In this document: piece by piece, positions 1 through 4,871 of the stretch
Numbering within the stretch: the first letter of the stretch is position 1
How the letters are laid out: each line of letters opens with the position of its first letter
Source: DASWHK01 sp036398215
GTDB taxonomy: Bacteria > Acidobacteriota > UBA890
Direction: 5' to 3'
Assembly: GCA_036398215.1 (NCBI GenBank)
Contig: DASWHK010000064.1
Location: forward strand, 1 to 7,039
Length of the DNA stretch: 7,039 nucleotides
Program-made: the position numbers and the translations under genes
Notes under the pieces: model-generated
What the model was told of the DNA's origin: nothing
Databases searched by the model: none
What the model saw: only the letters and a program-made list of their open reading frames with translations

Positions 1-2
1 AG

Positions 3-8
3 CCCTCC
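3..8 (-). promoter_or_regulatory. Possible ribosome binding site of the next gene beyond the window
   Basis: GGAGGG on the minus strand, 34 nt past the DUF1592 gene stop codon and with only two bases left in the window. A gene starting within about 10 bases outside position 1 would be tightly coupled to the DUF1592 gene. By family precedent it would be a DUF1552 protein. The motif is real but its use is inferred. Confidence 0.35.
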
Positions 9-41
9 GATTCGTCCTTTGGTACTTCCTGACTTCGAGTC

Positions 42-2489
42 TTACTGCCCCCCTGAGCCCGCCTCTTCGGTCGTCTCCACCCTGGCCATCCGGAAGGCCG
101 CGCTGCTGGCGACCCCGCGGACGAAAGCGGAGATGCGGAAACCGTCGTCCTCGGCCTGGCGAACGATCCGCCGGACGGCCGGCATGTCGTAGTGCTCGAC
201 CCTGCGGCCGAGAGCGTAGGACATGAGGCTCTCGGTGAAGTAGGTCACGAACACGTCGGAGCGATCGAGCAGGGCCTGGCGCAGGTCGGCAGGCCCGTTC
301 AGCGGTGTCCCGTCGTACAACTCGCCGGAGGCGTCGACGCCAGTGCCGCGATCCTTGATTCGCCAGGCGCCGGTGACGTCGAAGTTGTCGAGCGCCAAGC
401 CGATCGGGTCGATGACGTTGTGACAAGAGCTGCAGGCCGGGTTCTTGCGGTGCTCGGCAAGCTGCTCCGCCACCGACAGGAACCTGTCGCCCGCCGTGTC
501 ATCGGTCTCCTCGAGATCCGGGATGTCCGGCGGCGGTGGCGGCGGCGGGCTGCCGAGAAGCACCTCGAGCACCCACTTGCCGCGCAGCACCGGCGAGGTG
601 CGGTTGCCGTGCGAGGTGAGCGTCAGGATGCTGCCGTGGCCGAGCAGGCCGCGGCGGCGGTCGTCGGGATATTCGACGCGTTGAAAGTCGGGGCCGTTGA
701 CGCCGGGAATGCCGTAGTGCCGGGCGAGCCGCTCGTTCACGAACGTGTAGTCGGCGGTCAGCAGATCGAGCACGCTGAGGTCCTCCCGAACGATGTGGGC
801 GAACAACAGCTCGGTCTCGCGGTGCATCGCCTCGGCCAGGTAGTGGTCGAAGTACGGGAACGAAAGGGCGTCGGGATCGACCTTGTCGAGGTCCTGGAGC
901 CGCAGCCACTGGGCGGCGAACCTGCTGGCCAGCGCCTCGGCATGCGGGTCCTCCAACATCCGTTGGATTTGGCTCTCGAAGACCTCGGGGTCCGCGAGCC
1001 CGCCGCCGGCGGCGACGTCGAGCAGCTGTTGGTCGGGGATCGTTCCCCAGATGAAGAACGAGAGCCGCGAGGCGAGGTCGATGTCGGAGATCGGGTAGTT
1101 CGCGCCCGGACCGACGTTGGCGGGGACCGCCTCCATTCGGAACAGGAAGTGGGGGCTGGCGAGGACCGCCTGCAGCGCGGTGCGGATCCCGCCCTCGAAG
1201 CCGCCGAAGACGGCGCCCTGATTGTAGAAAGCCATCAGGCCGGCGGTCTCGTCAGCGCTCACCGACCGCCGGTACGCGTGGGTGGCCAGCCGCGAGATGA
1301 TGCTCTCGGCGCAGGGGCCCTCTTCCTCGGGCGCTGTCGGCCGGCAGGTGAAGACCTTGCGCCGGCTGACGTTGTCGGAGATCCCCGTGACCTCGAACGG
1401 TCCAACGATGAACAGATCACGCAGGTGCGTCAGCGTGGTGACGCCGTAGCCGACGCCGATCTGGGTGTCGGCGAGCGTGTGGTCGATCGGCGTGATCAGG
1501 TCGTCCTCGGGGCCCTCGAACTGGGCGATGAAGGCGGCGGCGACGCGGTGGGCGCCGGCGCGGACGTAGACCGGCTCGGTGATCATGGTCAGGCCGGTGG
1601 GATCGGCCTCCGACATGAAGCGGTCGATGTCCATGATCGCGACCCTCTCGCCGTCGATCGAGACCTCGATCTGCTCGTCCCTGACGCTGCGTCCGAACAG
1701 CAGCCCGTCGGGGTTGCCGTGCAGCAACATCTGAAACTCGTATTTGCCGTCGGCCGGGAAATTGTGGGCTACGGCGATGCCGCCGCGGGTCCCGAACGGA
1801 GCGCCCTCGACGCGCTCCTTCTGCGAAGCGGTGCGCGGGACGTTGTAGACCGTCGAGTCGCGGCCCGCATCGGGATCGCCGAGGGCGAGGCGGCTGACGT
1901 GCCCGGCGGCGCGCAGGTAGCCCTCTACGACGGTCGCCGAGGGCGTCTGGACGTCGGCGATGTTGTCGAAGCTGGCGCTGATCGTATCCGGGGGAAGGAA
2001 CGTGTCGACATCGATTGAGACGCCGAGCAGATCGCGGACCGCGGCAACGTACTCGGCGCGATTGAGCCTCTGGAACGTCCGGCGCCCAGGATTCGGAGCG
2101 GCGGCGGCCGCCTCGTCGACGGTGGTCTCGAGGGCGGCGATCAGCGCCACGACCTCGGCCTCGGCCGGCTGCTGCGCGGTCTGCGGCGGCATCATGCCGG
2201 CACGCAGCTTGCGGATCATCTTCTCGGCGATCGCCGCGTTCTCGTGGGCGAGCGCGACGTCGAACGACTCGAGCGACAGGCCGCCGGTTTCCATCCTGTC
2301 GTTGTGACAGCGCATACAGAACCGGCCCACCGTCACGTTCTGCTCTTGATAGGCGATCGGCGCGGCCGGCGGCGAGGCGCCCTCTACGCTCGCCGGCGGC
2401 GGCTCGGCGCGCTGGGCGACGCCGGAGTCGACGGCGAGGCCGAGCCCGAGAATCGTGAAGACCCAGATCGCCGCCGCAAACTTCTTCAT
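42..2489 (-). CDS. Secreted DUF1592-family protein with planctomycete-type cytochrome c domain and two CxxCH haem motifs
   Basis: 815 residues, complete. Seen: an N-terminal signal peptide (Lys-Lys, then a hydrophobic stretch at about 4-20, likely cleaved near VAQ at 24-26); a haem-binding CMRCH at 58-62 with possible distal Met 99/100 in a GMMPP motif (PSCyt1-like); a DUF1587-like RLNRAEYVAAVRDLLGV at 141-157; a beta-rich middle at about 235-365; a DUF1595-like ATHAYRRSV region at 394-425; a DUF1592 core at about 429-596; a DUF1588-like region at about 610-700 with GHGSILTLTSHGNRTSPVLRG, a seven-proline run at 648-654 and a second CSSCH at 686-690; and a DUF1585-like C-terminus at about 733-803. 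Family knowledge: this domain order occurs in exported proteins of Acidobacteriota, Planctomycetota and relatives, often next to a DUF1552 gene; no biochemical role is established. Inference: a dihaem c-type protein of the periplasm or cell surface. The ATG is well supported by a GAGGTGA ribosome binding site 7 nt upstream. Stop codon TAA. Confidence 0.95.
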   Translation of the reverse strand: MKKFAAAIWVFTILGLGLAVDSGVAQRAEPPPASVEGASPPAAPIAYQEQNVTVGRFCMRCHNDRMETGGLSLESFDVALAHENAAIAEKMIRKLRAGMMPPQTAQQPAEAEVVALIAALETTVDEAAAAAPNPGRRTFQRLNRAEYVAAVRDLLGVSIDVDTFLPPDTISASFDNIADVQTPSATVVEGYLRAAGHVSRLALGDPDAGRDSTVYNVPRTASQKERVEGAPFGTRGGIAVAHNFPADGKYEFQMLLHGNPDGLLFGRSVRDEQIEVSIDGERVAIMDIDRFMSEADPTGLTMITEPVYVRAGAHRVAAAFIAQFEGPEDDLITPIDHTLADTQIGVGYGVTTLTHLRDLFIVGPFEVTGISDNVSRRKVFTCRPTAPEEEGPCAESIISRLATHAYRRSVSADETAGLMAFYNQGAVFGGFEGGIRTALQAVLASPHFLFRMEAVPANVGPGANYPISDIDLASRLSFFIWGTIPDQQLLDVAAGGGLADPEVFESQIQRMLEDPHAEALASRFAAQWLRLQDLDKVDPDALSFPYFDHYLAEAMHRETELLFAHIVREDLSVLDLLTADYTFVNERLARHYGIPGVNGPDFQRVEYPDDRRRGLLGHGSILTLTSHGNRTSPVLRGKWVLEVLLGSPPPPPPPDIPDLEETDDTAGDRFLSVAEQLAEHRKNPACSSCHNVIDPIGLALDNFDVTGAWRIKDRGTGVDASGELYDGTPLNGPADLRQALLDRSDVFVTYFTESLMSYALGRRVEHYDMPAVRRIVRQAEDDGFRISAFVRGVASSAAFRMARVETTEEAGSGGQ

Positions 2490-2496
2490 TCGCCCG

Positions 2497-2503
2497 TCAC
2501 CTC
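2497..2503 (-). promoter_or_regulatory. Ribosome binding site of the DUF1592 gene
   Basis: On the minus strand GAGGTGA lies 7 nt before ATG 2489. It matches seven consecutive bases of the canonical anti-Shine-Dalgarno complement and fixes the start of the DUF1592 gene, which is also supported by the Lys-Lys hydrophobic signal peptide that follows at once. Confidence 0.85.
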
Positions 2504-2546
2504 ACGCCTGAAACATTCACCACTGTGGGGATAATGACACTTGTTG

Positions 2547-2579
2547 CCGGCCACAGAGAAGGCCCGAGCGACAGGCCGG
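2547..2579 (-). other. GC-rich hairpin potential in the DUF1592 gene leader
   Basis: The minus-strand transcript contains CCGGCC (2579-2574) and GGCCGG (2552-2547), a perfect 6-bp all-GC pair separated by 21 nt, about 45 nt upstream of the ribosome binding site. A smaller hairpin (UGGGG-GCU-CCCCA, 2609-2597) lies just 5' of it. I recognise no riboswitch or leader-peptide pattern; this may be background folding of G+C-rich RNA. Confidence 0.2.
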
Positions 2580-2656
2580 TGACCCTTGGCGCTCGATGGG
2601 GAGCCCCCAGGGTATTGCAGCCGACAGATCTTGGCAACAAGGGATTGCATATCCTT

Positions 2657-2685
2657 ATTGTGCCGAAATCGGCGGAAAACCTCAA
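2657..2685 (-). promoter_or_regulatory. Candidate sigma-70-type promoter for the DUF1592 gene
   Basis: On the minus strand TTGAGG (2685-2680, 4/6 to the -35 consensus) and CACAAT (2662-2657, 4/6 to the -10 consensus) are separated by exactly 17 nt, in the most A+T-rich part of the intergenic region. Transcription would start near 2650, giving a leader of about 160 nt before ATG 2489. The match is modest and the -35 lies in the loop of the stem-loop that follows recQ, so the two readings compete. Confidence 0.4.
2662..2673. promoter_or_regulatory. Inverted repeat GCCGA-AA-TCGGC inside the candidate promoter spacer
   Basis: Perfect 5-bp arms with a 2-bp centre. It sits between the proposed -10 and -35 elements, directly abutting (and by one base overlapping) the -10. 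A dyad at this position could be a repressor or MerR-like operator. In G+C-rich DNA a 5-bp-arm dyad also arises by chance, and no cognate regulator gene is present. Confidence 0.25.
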
Positions 2686-2706
2686 CAAATCCTTGGATTT
2701 CCCGCC
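2671..2706 (-). terminator. Stem-loop 11 nt after the recQ stop codon, possible terminator
   Basis: In the minus-strand transcript GGCGGGAAA (2706-2698) pairs with UUUUCCGCC (2679-2671): nine base pairs including one G-U, with an 18-nt loop. It begins 11 nt beyond the recQ TAG. It lacks a clear U-tract afterwards, so classic intrinsic termination is doubtful. It may instead protect the mRNA 3' end or work with Rho. It overlaps the candidate DUF1592 promoter. Confidence 0.35.
2687..2700. promoter_or_regulatory. Inverted repeat AAATCC-TT-GGATTT just upstream of the candidate -35
   Basis: Perfect 6-bp arms with a 2-bp centre, A+T-rich against a G+C-rich background, ending 1 bp from the proposed -35. 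Its centre is 26 bp from the centre of the GCCGA/TCGGC dyad. It could be an activator or repressor site. It also lies mostly in the loop of the stem-loop at 2671-2706, so it may simply be part of the recQ 3' structure. Confidence 0.25.
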
Positions 2707-2711
2707 TACGG

Positions 2712-2775
2712 CCCCTGCTACGGCCCCGGCGACGACCCCTGCTCCGCCCCCGGCGACGACCCCGGCTCCGCCCCC
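2712..2775. repeat. 24-bp tandem repeat (about 2.7 copies) spanning the recQ stop codon
   Basis: Copies at 2712-2735, 2736-2759 and a partial at 2760-2775. Copies 1 and 2 differ at two bases (positions 9 and 12 of the unit), and the partial copy differs from copy 2 at one base. A weaker 12-bp sub-period extends left to about 2706. Read on the minus strand it encodes the RecQ C-terminal tail GAEPGSSP-GAEQGSSP-GP and then the stop, which is created inside the unit where the sister copy has GAG. It follows the HRDC domain and is probably a disordered extension. Confidence 0.8.
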
Positions 2776-4646
2776 TCCGCGTGCTCCCGAATGCAGGCCA
2801 GGAAATCATCCCCGAGGTCGGCGAGCTTCTTTTCGCCGACGCCGTGGATCTCGAGGAGCTCGCCCGGGGTGGCCGGGCGCTGGCGCGCCATGTCGCGCAA
2901 GCTGGCGTCGGAGAAGATGACGTAGGGTGGGACGTTGCGGGCCCGGGCCAGCTCGGTGCGCAGCTCCCGCAGGCGCTCGAAGAGGTCGCGGTCGACGCCC
3001 TCCCAGGAGGCCGCCTCGCGCGCCGTCGTCCGCGCCCGCTTCACCTTGATCGGCACGAGATGGACGGACCGTTCGCCGCGCAGCACCTCGGCCGAGGCCT
3101 CGTTGAGGCAGAGCACCGGGTACTCGCCGCCGCTGCGGGAGAGCAGCTCCTGGTCGAGGAGCTGGAAGGTCAGGTTCATGAGCTCCTTGCGGTCGCGGTC
3201 CTTCATCAGCCCCCAGGTGCTGAGCCGCTCGTGGCCGAGGGCGCGGATGCGCTGGGTGTCGGCGCCGCGCAGCACGTCGACGACGTGTCCCATGCCATAG
3301 CGCTGCCCGACCCGCGCCACGCAGGAGAGGATCATCTGGGCGTCGCGGCTGCCGTCGACGAGCCCCTCGGTCTCGCCGAGGCAGACGTCGCAGGCGCCGC
3401 AACCCTCCTCGCCATTGGGCGGCCGGTAGGCTTGGCCGAAGTACTCCGAGAGCGACTTGTGGCGGCAACGGCCCGGCGCGCAGAAGCGTCGAATCTCGTC
3501 GAGCAGTTGCAGCGAGGCCTCGAGGCCCTCGTGGCTCGCCGCCGCGCCGCCGCCGTCATCGTCGCGGTTGCCGGCACCGCGCTCCAGGAGCGTGCGCCAG
3601 CGGAGGGCATCGGCCGGGGAGTGCAGCAGCACGCACTCGGCCGCCAGGCCGTCGCGGCCGGCGCGGCCGGTCTCCTGCTGGTAGTGCTCGACCGATTTGG
3701 GCATGGCGGCGTGGACGACGCAGCGCACGTCGGAGCGGTCGATGCCCATGCCGAAAGCGACGGTGGCGACCACGACGTCGAGCCGCTCGCCGGTGAACGC
3801 CTCCTGGGTGCGGTGGCGGGCGCCGGAGTCGAGCCCGGCGTGATAACAGGCGACCCGATGCCCCTCGCCGGCGAGAAAATCGGCCAGCTTCTCGGTGTCT
3901 TTGCGGCTGATGCAGTAGACGATCACCGCCTCGCCGGCGTGCCGCCCCAGCACCTCGCGCACCTGCTCGTTGCGACCGAGGCGCGGTACCAGCCGGTAGA
4001 TCAGGTTGGGACGGTCGAAGCGCCCCACCAGCACGGCGGGATCGTCCAGGCCGAGCTGCTCGACGATGTCGGCCCGCACCCGCTCGGTGGCGGTGGCGGT
4101 GTAGGCGTGGAGCGTGGCGCCGGGGACCCGCTGCTTGAGGACGCGGAGCTGGCGATACTCGGGGCGGAAATCGTGGCCCCAATGGCTGATGCAGTGGGCT
4201 TCGTCGACGGCAAACGTGTGGATGCCGAGGTCTTCGACCGTCTGCAAGAACCAGGGGGTGACCAGGCGCTCCGGCGAGACGAAGACGAGCCGGCAGTCGC
4301 CGGAGGCGATGAAGCGCTTCGCCTCGGCCCGCTCCCCCGCCTCCTGGGCACTGTGCAGGGCGGTCGCCGGATAGCCGTTGGCGCGCAGGCCGTCGACCTG
4401 GTCTTTCATCAACGAGATCAGCGGCGAGACGACGATGTCGGTGCGCCCGGTCAGCAGCGGCGGCACCTGGTAGCAGAGCGACTTGCCGCCGCCGGTGGGC
4501 AGCACCACCAGCGAGTCGCGCCGCTCGAGGCCGGCGCGCACCGCCTCCTCCTGCAGAGGCCGCAGCCGCTCGTAGCCCCAGACCCGCCGCACGATGCCCA
4601 GGATCGCATCGCGGTCGACCGCCGTCTCGAAGGGAAGGGGCTTCAT
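2718..4646 (-). CDS. recQ: RecQ-family ATP-dependent DNA helicase
   Basis: 3'-5' superfamily 2 helicase that unwinds forked, recombination-intermediate and G-quadruplex DNA in the cytoplasm. Numbered from ATG 4646 (642 residues): motif 0 LRPLQEEAV at 28-36; Walker A TGGGKS at 51-56; SPLISLMKDQ at 74-83; DEAH at 148-151 followed by the RecQ aromatic-rich loop (HCISHWGHDFRPEY); TATATE; motif IV VIVYCISRKDTEKLA; motif V ATVAFGMGIDRSDVR; motif VI QQETGRAGRDG. A zinc-binding domain follows with Cys 394, 416, 419 and 422. Next come an RQC winged helix (HERLSTWGLMKD at about 472-483) and an HRDC domain at about 551-622. All catalytic motifs are intact, so it should be active. The last 19 residues are a low-complexity repeat, described separately. 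Start: GTG 4676 and ATG 4658 are in-frame alternatives, none with a good Shine-Dalgarno. I chose ATG 4646 because it leaves about 27 residues before motif 0, as is usual for RecQ. The neighbours give no functional link. Confidence 0.97.
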   Translation of the reverse strand: MKPLPFETAVDRDAILGIVRRVWGYERLRPLQEEAVRAGLERRDSLVVLPTGGGKSLCYQVPPLLTGRTDIVVSPLISLMKDQVDGLRANGYPATALHSAQEAGERAEAKRFIASGDCRLVFVSPERLVTPWFLQTVEDLGIHTFAVDEAHCISHWGHDFRPEYRQLRVLKQRVPGATLHAYTATATERVRADIVEQLGLDDPAVLVGRFDRPNLIYRLVPRLGRNEQVREVLGRHAGEAVIVYCISRKDTEKLADFLAGEGHRVACYHAGLDSGARHRTQEAFTGERLDVVVATVAFGMGIDRSDVRCVVHAAMPKSVEHYQQETGRAGRDGLAAECVLLHSPADALRWRTLLERGAGNRDDDGGGAAASHEGLEASLQLLDEIRRFCAPGRCRHKSLSEYFGQAYRPPNGEEGCGACDVCLGETEGLVDGSRDAQMILSCVARVGQRYGMGHVVDVLRGADTQRIRALGHERLSTWGLMKDRDRKELMNLTFQLLDQELLSRSGGEYPVLCLNEASAEVLRGERSVHLVPIKVKRARTTAREAASWEGVDRDLFERLRELRTELARARNVPPYVIFSDASLRDMARQRPATPGELLEIHGVGEKKLADLGDDFLACIREHAEGAEPGSSPGAEQGSSPGP

Positions 4647-4740
4647 CGTCCACACCATGCCATATTTGACGGCCACGAGGCGGCGATGTCCCGCAAACCC
4701 TCTGTCGGGGCCGGCGACCCCAACGCCGCCGTCACCCGTG

Positions 4741-4828
4741 CTGATGGCAGGTGATGGAGAAGGGGAAGGGGAAGGGGGGGCGATGAGACCGCGCAGGAGC
4801 CGTCGCCCGGGGTGATCGGGACGGCGAC
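4741..4828 (-). terminator. Candidate Rho-dependent termination zone after the TonB receptor gene
   Basis: The minus-strand RNA from 4780 to 4741 is 24 C and 2 G in 40 nt, an unusually C-rich, G-poor and probably unstructured segment of the kind used as a Rho loading site. It is preceded by a possible stem, GTCGCC (4828-4823) with GGCGAC (4807-4802), 44 nt past the receptor stop codon. No U-tract follows, so intrinsic termination is not indicated. This fits the receptor transcript ending before recQ. Confidence 0.3.
4760..4777 (+). repeat. AAGGGG hexamer x3 within a G-quadruplex-type tract
   Basis: Three perfect tandem AAGGGG units, extended by extra G to a seven-G run ending at 4780. The plus strand reads GGGG-AA-GGGG-AA-GGGGGGG (4762-4780). 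This satisfies a four-run G3 quadruplex pattern if the last run is split, and a three-run G4 pattern otherwise. It lies about 115 bp upstream of the recQ start, on the strand that is the template for the minus-strand genes. Confidence 0.6.
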
Positions 4829-4871
4829 CGCCGGCGACGACGGCCGAGCCCGCCCCCTTCCGCCAAGTGCG

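Noticed and set aside
528..548. Run of seven prolines in the DUF1592 protein, considered as a repeat expansion or fusion joint
   Set aside because: A proline run after the LLGSP-type sequence is a familiar feature of DUF1588-type regions, so it is a family trait rather than an oddity.
192..2018. 608-residue plus-strand open frame opposite the DUF1592 gene
   Set aside because: It lies wholly antisense to a gene with clear domains and is low-complexity, rich in Ala, Gly, Val, Arg and Asp with no recognisable motif. It is open because G/C-rich third positions of the real gene avoid stop codons on the opposite strand.
2486..2809. Minus-strand frame with an Arg/Gly-rich repeat between recQ and the DUF1592 gene
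   Set aside because: The Arg-rich repeat is the recQ-tail 24-bp repeat read in another frame, and the rest covers the intergenic region with no ribosome binding site or homology that I recognise.
4704..4724. Hairpin GUUGGGGUC-GCC-GGCCCCGAC on the minus strand as an intrinsic terminator
   Set aside because: It could fold (nine pairs, two G-U), but no U-tract follows and it lies about 150 nt beyond the receptor stop codon, so it is not convincing as an intrinsic terminator.
2586..4754. 722-residue plus-strand open frame opposite recQ
   Set aside because: Longer than recQ itself but antisense to all its conserved helicase motifs. Its translation is compositionally biased (Ala, Gly, Val, Asp, His) and without domains; a G+C artefact.
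2718..4871. RecQ as part of a phage-defence island
   Set aside because: The protein is a standard RecQ with RQC and HRDC domains, and its visible neighbours are a TonB receptor and a DUF1592 protein. No nuclease, methylase, integrase or other defence gene is present.
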